This document shows, piece after piece, positions 24,217 to 31,649 of a DNA stretch of 64,000 bases. Source of the DNA: VHCN01 sp964589935. GTDB taxonomy: Bacteria; Verrucomicrobiota; Verrucomicrobiia; Limisphaerales; VHCN01. Location: positions 1-64,000 of the forward strand of contig CAZPVD010000015.1 of the NCBI GenBank assembly GCA_964589935.1. The letters are read 5' to 3'. The position numbers and the translations under genes were made by a program. How positions within the stretch are numbered: the first letter of the stretch is position 1; each line of letters begins with the position of its first letter. Under the pieces are notes generated by a model. It did not search any database and was not told where the DNA came from. It saw nothing but the letters and a program-made list of their open reading frames with translations.

Positions 24217-25311
24217 TTATCTCCCAAACAACCAGTTCAAGATGTGCTGGCCGGCGAAGGTCCACACGAGCGCGGCGAGCGCGATGTAGGGGCCGTAGGG
24301 CAGCTTGCTCGACCATTCCTGCCGGCGCAGCGCGATGAGCGTCACGCCCACGACTGAGCCGATCACGGAGCTGAGCATCAGGCTGAACAGCACGGCCTTC
24401 GGCCCGAGGAACGCGCCGATGGCCGCCATGAACTTCACGTCGCCGAAGCCCATCGCCTCGCGCGGCAGCTCCACGCCGTCCGTGACGGCCTCCATGTGCG
24501 GCACGGTTTCCGGGTCAAGCTCGTCGTCGCCGATGATGAGCCGGTCCTGACGCAGCGCGACATCCACGTCGCGGTAGCAGCGGTCCACGAGCTCGATGGT
24601 TTGCGCGTGGAAGCGCACGGTGTCGGACTTGCGGTAGAAGATTTCCTCGTAAGGCACGGCAGCGTCCGGCAAGTGCAGCGCGGTTTCGCTGAAGACGATC
24701 TTCCCTCCGCCTTCAAGCTCGACCTGCTGGCGGCCGAAGAAAATTTTGCCCACGCGCAGCACGGCGTAGATGACGCCCGCGCCGACTGCGATGCCCAGTG
24801 CGCTGCTTTTCATCGCGGCCTTCGCGTCCGCAACGCCGTGCAGGCCGGGCACAAGCCACGACAGGAAAAGCCCGACCGCCATGCCGCCGAAGGTGATTTC
24901 GTCCGGGATGATGTAGTGTTCCCAGTCAATGAACGTCGCGACGATCAGCCCCGCGATGAGCACGCACACGACAACCGCGATCCACGGCGCGTCCGGCCCG
25001 AAGCCGAGCCACGAGAGCATGAAGAGCATCGCCGTCAGCAGCTCGACGAGGAAATAGCGCGCGCTGATTTGCGCGGAGCAGTTTGCGCAACGCCCGCCGA
25101 GCGAGAGCCACGACCACAGCGGGATGTTCTGGTGCCACGGGATGGCATGGTTGCACGCCGGGCAATGCGAGCCGGGAAACACGAGGCTCTCGCCGCGCGG
25201 CATCCGCCAGATGCACACGTTCAGGAAACTCCCGACAATCGAGCCGAACACAAAAAACACCGCGGCCCAAAACGCCATCGGCAGCGCGGTGAAGGGATTC
25301 GTGTCAGGCAT
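24217..25311 (-). CDS. pilD: Prepilin peptidase (type IV leader peptidase/methyltransferase)
   Basis: Aspartic membrane peptidase that cuts and methylates prepilin leaders. 364 residues from ATG at 25311 (MPDTNPFTALPM). It has the N-terminal GSFLNVCIWRMPRGES, the zinc-type cysteine pairs CPAC and CANC, and the two catalytic Asp sites, FIDWEHYIIPDEI and GFGDVKFM. Between them lies an extra hydrophilic segment of about 100 residues (from GRQQVELEGGG to ELPREAM), which makes it longer than the common 250-290 residues. Likely substrates are the pseudopilins at 17237 and 40057. Confidence 0.93.
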   Translation of the reverse strand: MPDTNPFTALPMAFWAAVFFVFGSIVGSFLNVCIWRMPRGESLVFPGSHCPACNHAIPWHQNIPLWSWLSLGGRCANCSAQISARYFLVELLTAMLFMLSWLGFGPDAPWIAVVVCVLIAGLIVATFIDWEHYIIPDEITFGGMAVGLFLSWLVPGLHGVADAKAAMKSSALGIAVGAGVIYAVLRVGKIFFGRQQVELEGGGKIVFSETALHLPDAAVPYEEIFYRKSDTVRFHAQTIELVDRCYRDVDVALRQDRLIIGDDELDPETVPHMEAVTDGVELPREAMGFGDVKFMAAIGAFLGPKAVLFSLMLSSVIGSVVGVTLIALRRQEWSSKLPYGPYIALAALVWTFAGQHILNWLFGR

Positions 25312-25312
25312 G

Positions 25313-25347
25313 AGGCTAGGGGCGAGAGACGGTTTGAGGCGAGAGGC
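25313..25347. repeat. GGCGAGAGGCG-type interspersed repeat in the spacer before aroE
   Basis: The sequence AGGCTAGGGGCGAGAGACGG followed by TTTGAGGCGAGAGGC aligns nearly base for base with 49127-49160 inside queG (four to five differences in 35). It fills the spacer between the prepilin peptidase start and the aroE stop. Confidence 0.75.
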
Positions 25348-25352
25348 GGGAG

Positions 25353-26276
25353 CTAGCGGCCATAAACCTCTTTCTCCAGCGCAGCGCGCATCACGTCGAG
25401 CGGCGCTGGTTTGCCGCTCCAAATTTCAAGCGCGGTCGCGCCTTGGTGCAGCAACATGCCGAGGCCGTTGGCGGTCTTGCAGCCGGCGGCCTTCGCGGCG
25501 CGAAGCAGCGGCGTCTCGGCGGGACGGTAAATCATGTCGAACACGCATCGCGCCTGCTTGAGCGGAAACTTTGATTCATCAAGCGGCGAGGCGTCATCGG
25601 GCTTGAGGCCGAGCGAGGTCGCGTTCATCAGCAGGTCCACGCTTCCTAGCGGATAACCCACCACGACGGTCGTGCGGGGAAAGCGTGCGCGGATTTCGGC
25701 GGCGATCTCGTCCGCCTTGCTCGCGGTGCGGTTGACGAGAAAAAGTTCCTCCGCGCCGTCGGCGGCAAGCTTCAGCGCGGCGGCGCGGCCCACGCCACCC
25801 GCGCCGAGCAGGAGCACGCGCGCGCCCCGCACGTCGCAGCCGAGATCCTCGCGCAACGAGCGCGTGATGGCGTCGGCGTCCGTGTTGAAACCATGCGCGC
25901 GAAGTGTCGGCAGATGATCGGTGGCGCGTTCAGCGAGCGGATGCCAATGGCTGTTTTCGTCGAGCGCCTCGAAGCGGATGGTGTTCACCGCGCCCCACAT
26001 TTTCGCGGATTCATCGAGTTCATCCACAAGACCGAGCGCGAGGAGCTTGTGCGGGACGGTGAGGTTGAGGCCGATGAAACGCATTGCCTTCGCGCCCGCG
26101 ATGGCCTCAGCGAGCTGGCCGGGATGCACCTCGCACGCGAGGTAGCGCCAGTCGAGGCCGAGCGCGGCGAGCGCGGCGTTGTGCATCGCCGGCGACGCGG
26201 AATGCCGCACCGGATGGCCGTAGACCGCGCAAATGCGCGTCGAGGCAGCGATGGGATTGGCGGACGGGCCGGGCAC
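25353..26276 (-). CDS. aroE: Shikimate dehydrogenase (NADP+)
   Basis: Reduces 3-dehydroshikimate to shikimate. 307 residues. Signatures: VYGHPVRHSASPAMHNAAL, GLNLTVPHKLLAL with the catalytic Lys, GAVNTIRFE, a Rossmann loop VLLLGAGGVGRAAALKLA, and the C-terminal GLGMLLHQGATALEIW. It is somewhat longer than usual because of an insertion of about 20 residues (ENSHWHPLAERATDHL..) between GAVNTI and the conserved FNTDADAI. It is upstream of the prepilin peptidase gene on the same strand. Confidence 0.95.
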   Translation of the reverse strand: MPGPSANPIAASTRICAVYGHPVRHSASPAMHNAALAALGLDWRYLACEVHPGQLAEAIAGAKAMRFIGLNLTVPHKLLALGLVDELDESAKMWGAVNTIRFEALDENSHWHPLAERATDHLPTLRAHGFNTDADAITRSLREDLGCDVRGARVLLLGAGGVGRAAALKLAADGAEELFLVNRTASKADEIAAEIRARFPRTTVVVGYPLGSVDLLMNATSLGLKPDDASPLDESKFPLKQARCVFDMIYRPAETPLLRAAKAAGCKTANGLGMLLHQGATALEIWSGKPAPLDVMRAALEKEVYGR

Positions 26277-26330
26277 GCGCGGAGAGTAAAAGCCGGTGGG
26301 TGAAGTTCAAAGAGCAAACTTGCCGCGCGC

Positions 26331-27440
26331 TCAGCGCTCGGGATTTTGCGCGAGTTCCGCCTCGGTCAAATGATGCTTCTGCTTGAAGCCGACATAGACC
26401 AACCCGCCCGCGATGCTCCACGCGAGGCTGCCGGCGAATGCCAGCAGCGAGAGCGAGAGCGCGGCCGTGTGCGGCACCGCCAGCCCCGGCGCGGCGAGCA
26501 TGAGGACGTAGAGATTTTCGCGCACGCCAAGGCCGCTCGGCGTAATCGGCAGCGCCGCAACACAGATGATGATGGGCACGATGGCGAAGAACGTCAGCGG
26601 CGGCACGGCGAGGCCAAGGCCGCACGCGAGCGCGAGCACCTGCAGCACGCAAAAGGCGTTCAGCGCGAGTGAAATCGCAAGGCTTTGAGCGAGGAACAGC
26701 GGCTGTTTGCCGAACACGCGGCAGGCGTCGAGGCATTGCTCCAGCGTGTCGCCCTTCGGCAGCCGCCGCAGCCACTCTCGCGCGCGCGGCACGCCCTTCG
26801 ACACGCCGCCCCAGAACGCGATGAACATGACCCCGCCGCACGCGGCAAACATCAGCAGCACCAGCCACGACACGGCGGCGAGATTGCGGTGCGCGAAGAG
26901 CAACGAGAGGTTCGGCAGCATCATGACACTTGCGAAAAGAAGCATACTAAAAAGTCCGATGAGCCGGTCCACGAACACCGTCACGACGGCCTCGGTTTTT
27001 TTGTGATGCGTTTCGCGCGCGGCGTAGTAGGCCTTCATCAAATCACCGCCGGTCGAGCCGAGCAGGAAGGAGTTGAAGAAGTGCGCGACGAGCGAAATCT
27101 CCGTGGCGCGTCCGGCGGAAAGGTCGAGCCCGTGAACGCGCAGCACGAGCCGCCAGCGCGCGACGCCGAGGAAGATCGTCGCGCCCATGCACACGAGCGA
27201 GAGCGCGAGCGGGCCGGGTTGCACGCCGCTGACGCTGCGCCAGAGTTCGCGCGGGCCGTGCGTCCACGAGGCTGCAAGACGCTGCGCGCGGGTGAGTTCG
27301 TTCCACGCGGGCGATTGGCCGAGCTTCTGCCACGCGAGCTGGCCTTCGTTCCAGAAGATCGTCTGGAAAATCCACGCCAGCAGCAGCCCGCACACGGCAA
27401 GCCGCCACGCGATGCTCCAGAATTTTCGCGCCGCGCTCAT
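26331..27440 (-). CDS. Lysylphosphatidylglycerol-synthase/flippase-like membrane protein (COG0392 type)
   Basis: Polytopic membrane protein of 369 residues with about eight hydrophobic segments. The family marks are FFNSFLLGSTGGDLMKAYYA (residues about 117-136) and PITPSGLGVRENLYV near residue 298. Members range from aminoacyl-phosphatidylglycerol flippase domains to transporters of glycolipids; the activity here is unknown. Its ATG overlaps the stop of the upstream sugar-isomerase gene by 4 bp (ATGA), so the two are translationally coupled. Confidence 0.8.
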   Translation of the reverse strand: MSAARKFWSIAWRLAVCGLLLAWIFQTIFWNEGQLAWQKLGQSPAWNELTRAQRLAASWTHGPRELWRSVSGVQPGPLALSLVCMGATIFLGVARWRLVLRVHGLDLSAGRATEISLVAHFFNSFLLGSTGGDLMKAYYAARETHHKKTEAVVTVFVDRLIGLFSMLLFASVMMLPNLSLLFAHRNLAAVSWLVLLMFAACGGVMFIAFWGGVSKGVPRAREWLRRLPKGDTLEQCLDACRVFGKQPLFLAQSLAISLALNAFCVLQVLALACGLGLAVPPLTFFAIVPIIICVAALPITPSGLGVRENLYVLMLAAPGLAVPHTAALSLSLLAFAGSLAWSIAGGLVYVGFKQKHHLTEAELAQNPER

Positions 27441-28351
27441 GCGTCGCCCCAGATGGCTTTCACATGCGCCACGCCGCGTTTCACATCCGCGACGGGCGTG
27501 GCCGGGTGCATTTCAAAAACCTTGATGTGATCTGGTTTCACGAACGGCTTGAGCGCGGCGAAGTCCACCGTGCCGGAGCCGGGCGGGTGATGGTCTTCCG
27601 CCGGAAATGCGACATCGTGGACGTGAAAACCCAAGAGCCTGTGCGCGAGTGATTCGAGGTGCATCGCGTGGTGCAGGAAGCCGAGGTTCTCCTTGATCTG
27701 CGCGTGGCCCGTGTCGTGCCAGTAGCCGATGGCGCGCGATTTGAACTGCTTGAAGAACAAAAAGAAGTCGTCATCGAATGGAATCTCTTCGAGCGCCTCA
27801 CGGTTCTCGATGCCGAGCAGCAGGCCGAGCCGCTCGGCTTCCTCGGCGATGCGGTGGAGCATTTCGCCGGCGAGTTCGAGCGGCTGTTCCTTTAATCGCT
27901 CGCGTTTTTCAAGCAGCTCGGTGCAGAGGCGGTCGTATTTCGGCGAGTCCTTTTCGCCACGCCCGACCATGTCTTTGAGTTTGTCGGTGTAATCGGGCAT
28001 TTCGATGCTGCCCATGTGGAGCACGACGAGGCGGGCGCGGACGCGCGCAGCGGTTTCGAGCGTCTTGAGCGTGTGCTTCCATGCGTTGTCGCGCTCGCGG
28101 CGGTCGGCGGAAGTGAATTGAAATAAATTCGGCGCGGGCTTGTTCACGCCGAGCGGCAGCGGACAGAAATTGTGCAGCGTGGAAATTTTGATCTCGCCCG
28201 CGTCCACCGCTTCGAGCACGCCGGGCAGCAGGCCGAGACGGATGCCGTGGCTCAACTCGGCGTAATCAAAACCCAGCTCGCGAATCTCGCGCAGCATTGC
28301 GCGGCCGTCGGTGTGACGGTGTGAATTCCAACAGGTCGAGAGCGAATACAT
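27437..28351 (-). CDS. Sugar phosphate isomerase/epimerase-family TIM-barrel protein
   Basis: 304 residues of the xylose-isomerase-like TIM-barrel family. Visible are SLSTCWNSHRHTDGRAML, the active-site-like LVVLHMGSIEM, LLLGIENREALEEIPFDD and IGYWHDTGHAQIKE (metal-binding Glu, Asp and His), and VHDVAFPAEDHHPPGSG. The substrate is unknown. The stop codon overlaps the start of the flippase-like gene, so a shared lipid or glycan pathway is plausible but not shown. Confidence 0.85.
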   Translation of the reverse strand: MYSLSTCWNSHRHTDGRAMLREIRELGFDYAELSHGIRLGLLPGVLEAVDAGEIKISTLHNFCPLPLGVNKPAPNLFQFTSADRRERDNAWKHTLKTLETAARVRARLVVLHMGSIEMPDYTDKLKDMVGRGEKDSPKYDRLCTELLEKRERLKEQPLELAGEMLHRIAEEAERLGLLLGIENREALEEIPFDDDFFLFFKQFKSRAIGYWHDTGHAQIKENLGFLHHAMHLESLAHRLLGFHVHDVAFPAEDHHPPGSGTVDFAALKPFVKPDHIKVFEMHPATPVADVKRGVAHVKAIWGDA

Positions 28352-28354
28352 GCG

Positions 28355-28789
28355 TCACGAATGATTCTGCGCCGCGCGCGTGAATGTGTTCAGCAATTTC
28401 CGATAGCGCGCCGTCAATTCGGCGGCAATCTCCGGCGTCGCGGTGAGGCGTTCGGCGTCGGCCTCGACGCGGCGGCAAAGCCTCACCAACCGCTCCGCGA
28501 CGGGCATGAAATCAGTCTGGTCCTGTTCGAGCCTGAATTCCAACACAGCGGCGAAGCTGTCGAGTGCCGTGCCGCTCGTGTCATCACTTTCGAGATAACG
28601 CAGAGCGGCTTCGACATAAAAATCAAAAGCGACCGGCCCCATCCACATCAGGTCTTCGTGATAATACAGCGCGTTGTCGCGAAACATCGCCTCGGCCTGG
28701 TCGAGCGTCTTGCCGAGGAAATGTTTGCACGCGACCCGCGCGTCGGGCGAGCCGGATTCGTCAATGTCGCTGGCGGTCGGCAGGTTCAT
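28355..28789 (-). CDS. Protein of unknown function
   Basis: 144 residues from ATG at 28789 (MNLPTASDIDESG); a start nine codons upstream is possible. Acidic, helical and soluble, with FRDNALYYHEDLMWMGPVAF in the first half and Arg/Glu-rich helices at the end. I do not recognise the family. The stop is 3 bp before the ATG of the sugar-isomerase gene, so it belongs to that operon. Confidence 0.7.
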   Translation of the reverse strand: MNLPTASDIDESGSPDARVACKHFLGKTLDQAEAMFRDNALYYHEDLMWMGPVAFDFYVEAALRYLESDDTSGTALDSFAAVLEFRLEQDQTDFMPVAERLVRLCRRVEADAERLTATPEIAAELTARYRKLLNTFTRAAQNHS

Positions 28790-28819
28790 GCAGAGGCGGG
28801 CCGGTCGGAAAATCAAAAA

Positions 28820-28857
28820 AGCCGGATGCCGCTCCGCAAAGAAGACAGCATCCGGCT
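28820..28857 (-). terminator. Rho-independent terminator of rpsU
   Basis: The minus strand reads AGCCGGATGC, an 18-nt loop, GCATCCGGCT and then TTTTTGATTTT. A perfect 10-bp stem with a T run lies 17 bp after the rpsU stop. Confidence 0.85.
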
Positions 28858-28873
28858 GTGAGAGTTCAAAGGA

Positions 28874-29071
28874 TTACAGGTCGGCGTAGCGCGCGCGAAG
28901 CATGGCGTTGAACTTGGCCACCTTCATCTTGCGGCGGCGCTTCTCGCTGGGCTTCTCGAAACGGCGGTGGTTGCGGACTTCCTTGAGGGTGCCCTCGCGG
29001 TCAATCTTCTTCTTGAGGCGCCGCAGCGCCTTGTCCACCGGCTCGCCTTTCTTGAGCTTGATTTCGGTCAA
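28874..29071 (-). CDS. rpsU: 30S ribosomal protein S21
   Basis: 65 residues from a TTG start at 29071. A GGAAGGAAG ribosome-binding site lies about 10 bp upstream, and family members begin with TEIKLKKGEPVDKALRRLKK. The open frame runs further up but that part is proline-rich and not S21-like. The C-terminus is strongly basic (FEKPSEKRRRKMKVAKF). A clear terminator follows, so it is probably monocistronic. Confidence 0.92.
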   Translation of the reverse strand: MTEIKLKKGEPVDKALRRLKKKIDREGTLKEVRNHRRFEKPSEKRRRKMKVAKFNAMLRARYADL

Positions 29072-29267
29072 TCTAGTGTCACTTCCTTCCCGCTGAACTG
29101 GAGCCGCCGCGCCGGGATTGACGCGGGGAGGCGTCGAGTCAGGGTGCGGAGGGTAGGACTGCGCCGGATGAGTGTCAACTGGCAAAGGGCGCAATTTGCT
29201 CGCCTCGCTTCAACGCGGGAAATAACTTCCAAACCATGAATTCCTTGGCGCGCGACGCCGCGCTCAT

Positions 29268-31598
29268 TTGCGGCTGATCCAAACGGCCATGCGCCTGGGC
29301 AACTTAACTTCGTCACAAACACCGTCATCGCTGGCCCCACCGCGATGGATGCTCGCCGCCGCGCTCGCGCTGGGCACGCTGCTGCTTTACTTCCGCGTAG
29401 CGACGTTCGGTTTCGTCAACCTCGACGACCCGGCGTGCGTGTATGAAACGGCGGAGATTCGCGGAGGAATCACGTTGCACAATGTGGGCTGGGCCTTCCG
29501 CAGCGCCGTGCTCGACCACTGGAAGCCGCTCACCTCGATCACGCACATGCTCGACTGCGAGCTGTTCGGCCTCAACGCCGGCGCGCACCACGCGGTGAAC
29601 GTCCTCTGGCACACGGCGGCGGCGGCGATGCTGTTTCTCGCGCTGGAACGGCTGACCGGAAAACTTTGGCGCAGCTTCCTCGTGGCGGCGCTCTTCGCGT
29701 GGCATCCACTGCGCGTGGAATCCGTCGCGTGGATCACGGAGCGCAAGGACGTGTTGAGCGGCTTCTTCTGGATGGCCACGCTGTGGGCCTACGCGCGGCA
29801 GGTCGAGCGTCCCGACTTGAAGCGTCGCGCGCTGACGCTCGCCCTCTTTGCGTTGGGCCTGATGTCGAAGTCATCCATCGTCACGCTGCCGTTCGTGCTC
29901 GTCCTGCTGGACTTCTGGCCGCTGCGACGGATGCAACTCGGACGATTCACGCCGGTTGAAGGGCCGCGCGAAGGCACCGCCCAGATTTCACTGGCCGGCG
30001 CGTTCCGCGAAAAGATTCCATTTTTCTTCCTGATGGTGGCGGCGAGCTTGGTGGCGTATTTCGTCGCCATATCCGACCAAGGAGTTGTGTCGCTCAAAGA
30101 CCTGCCGCTTCGATTCCGGCTCACAAACGCGGCAATCTCTTACGTGCGCTATCTGGGCATGACATTCTGGCCGGTGGATTTGAGTGTGATTTATCCGCTG
30201 CAAACCTGGGCCGCGTGGAAAGTGGCGGGGGCAATCGTGCTGCTGGCAGCCATCACGTGGGCCGCGGCGCGCGAGGCTTCACGCCACGCGTATCTGGCCG
30301 TGGGATGGTTTTGGTTTCTGGGCACGCTGGTGCCGATGATTGGGCTGGTGCAGGCGGGCTTGCAGGCGGTGGCCGACCGCTACACGTATCTGCCGCAGAT
30401 TGGGTTGTTCATCGCGCTGGTGTGGGGCGCGGCGGACTGGGCGATGCAAAACGGTCCGCGTGTCAGATTCGCGAAGGCCGCGGCCGCCGTTGCGCTGGCG
30501 GCGTGCATGGCCGCGAGTTGGATGCAACAACGCCATTGGCGCGACAGCATCGCTTTGTTCGAGCAAGCGCTCGCGGTGACCCCGGAAAACATGCTCGCTC
30601 ACAACAACCTCGGATCCGCCTTGATGAACGCCCATCGTTACGAAGAAGCCATCCCGCATTTTCTCGCCGCCTCGACCCTGTCGCCGTGGGAGTGGCAGGC
30701 GGACGTGAACCTCGGAGCGTGCATGGTGAAGCTCGGCCGTCCCGACGACGCCCGCTTTCATTACCGCCGCGCCTTCGATCGCTGCCGGACGCCTCTCGAC
30801 ACGCAGCATCTCATGACCGAATTCCGGCGCGAAAGCCGCGAACACCCGGACGATCCAGAGGCCTTCTACCAAGTGGCGATGACGTTCAACACGCTCGGCA
30901 TGACCAACGAGGCCATCAGCGAGCTGAACAATGTTCTTCGGGTCAAACCCAACCACGTTGCCTCGCACATTGACCTGGGCGTGCTGCTTACCAAGCTGGG
31001 ACGCCGCGACGAAGCCGCGCAACATTACCGCGCCGCGCTGCAAACAGCGCCCGACAACGACGTCGCGCACGCGAACCTCGGCGGGCTTCTGTTTGACCTT
31101 GGCGCGCTCGACGAAGCCGCCTCCCACCTCACAGCGGCGCTCCGCCTCAAGCCCGGCAACGCCGCCACACGTTACAACTATGCGCTGCTCCTCCTCCGCC
31201 AGAACCGTCCCGCCGAGGCCGTCGCCCAACTGCGCGCCACCGTCGAATTGCAGCCCACGTTCGCCAACGCGCTCAATAAACTCGCCTGGCTGCTCGCGAC
31301 CGCGCCTGATTCTTCCCTGCGGAACGGCCCGGAGGCCTTGAAGCTCGCCACGCAAGTCAACGAACAGACCGGCGGGCGCGCTGCGATGGCGCTCGACACG
31401 CTCGCCGCCGCGCTGGCCGAATGCGGGCGGTTCACGGAAGCCCTTGATACCGCTCGCAAAGCGCACGATTTGGCCGTCGCCGCGAATCAAAAAGAACTGG
31501 TCGCTGCGTTGACAACGCGGATTGAATTCTACCAATCCCACAAACCGTGGCGGGACGCGCCCACCAAAAACTCAAACCGCGCCGCGGACTCGCGCTGA
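29268..31598 (+). CDS. TMTC-like membrane glycosyltransferase with C-terminal TPR repeats
   Basis: 776 residues (start also possible at Met8, 29289). The N-terminal 430 residues hold about ten membrane segments with the luminal-type motifs FVNLDDPACVYE and WHPLRVESVAWITERKDVLS. These resemble the PMT/TMTC class of dolichol- or polyprenol-phosphate-sugar transferases. From about residue 440 there are seven or more TPR units (for example ENMLAHNNLGSALMNAHRYE and DNDVAHANLGGLLFDLGALD). Likely protein O-glycosylation at the cell envelope (inference). Proteins of this layout are very frequent in Verrucomicrobia. The gene stands alone. Confidence 0.85.
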   Translation: MRLIQTAMRLGNLTSSQTPSSLAPPRWMLAAALALGTLLLYFRVATFGFVNLDDPACVYETAEIRGGITLHNVGWAFRSAVLDHWKPLTSITHMLDCELFGLNAGAHHAVNVLWHTAAAAMLFLALERLTGKLWRSFLVAALFAWHPLRVESVAWITERKDVLSGFFWMATLWAYARQVERPDLKRRALTLALFALGLMSKSSIVTLPFVLVLLDFWPLRRMQLGRFTPVEGPREGTAQISLAGAFREKIPFFFLMVAASLVAYFVAISDQGVVSLKDLPLRFRLTNAAISYVRYLGMTFWPVDLSVIYPLQTWAAWKVAGAIVLLAAITWAAAREASRHAYLAVGWFWFLGTLVPMIGLVQAGLQAVADRYTYLPQIGLFIALVWGAADWAMQNGPRVRFAKAAAAVALAACMAASWMQQRHWRDSIALFEQALAVTPENMLAHNNLGSALMNAHRYEEAIPHFLAASTLSPWEWQADVNLGACMVKLGRPDDARFHYRRAFDRCRTPLDTQHLMTEFRRESREHPDDPEAFYQVAMTFNTLGMTNEAISELNNVLRVKPNHVASHIDLGVLLTKLGRRDEAAQHYRAALQTAPDNDVAHANLGGLLFDLGALDEAASHLTAALRLKPGNAATRYNYALLLLRQNRPAEAVAQLRATVELQPTFANALNKLAWLLATAPDSSLRNGPEALKLATQVNEQTGGRAAMALDTLAAALAECGRFTEALDTARKAHDLAVAANQKELVAALTTRIEFYQSHKPWRDAPTKNSNRAADSR

Positions 31599-31649
31599 CG
31601 GCCCGCGCTCGACGCTTTTCTTTTCGCCTTGGCGCGGCACACTCACCGC

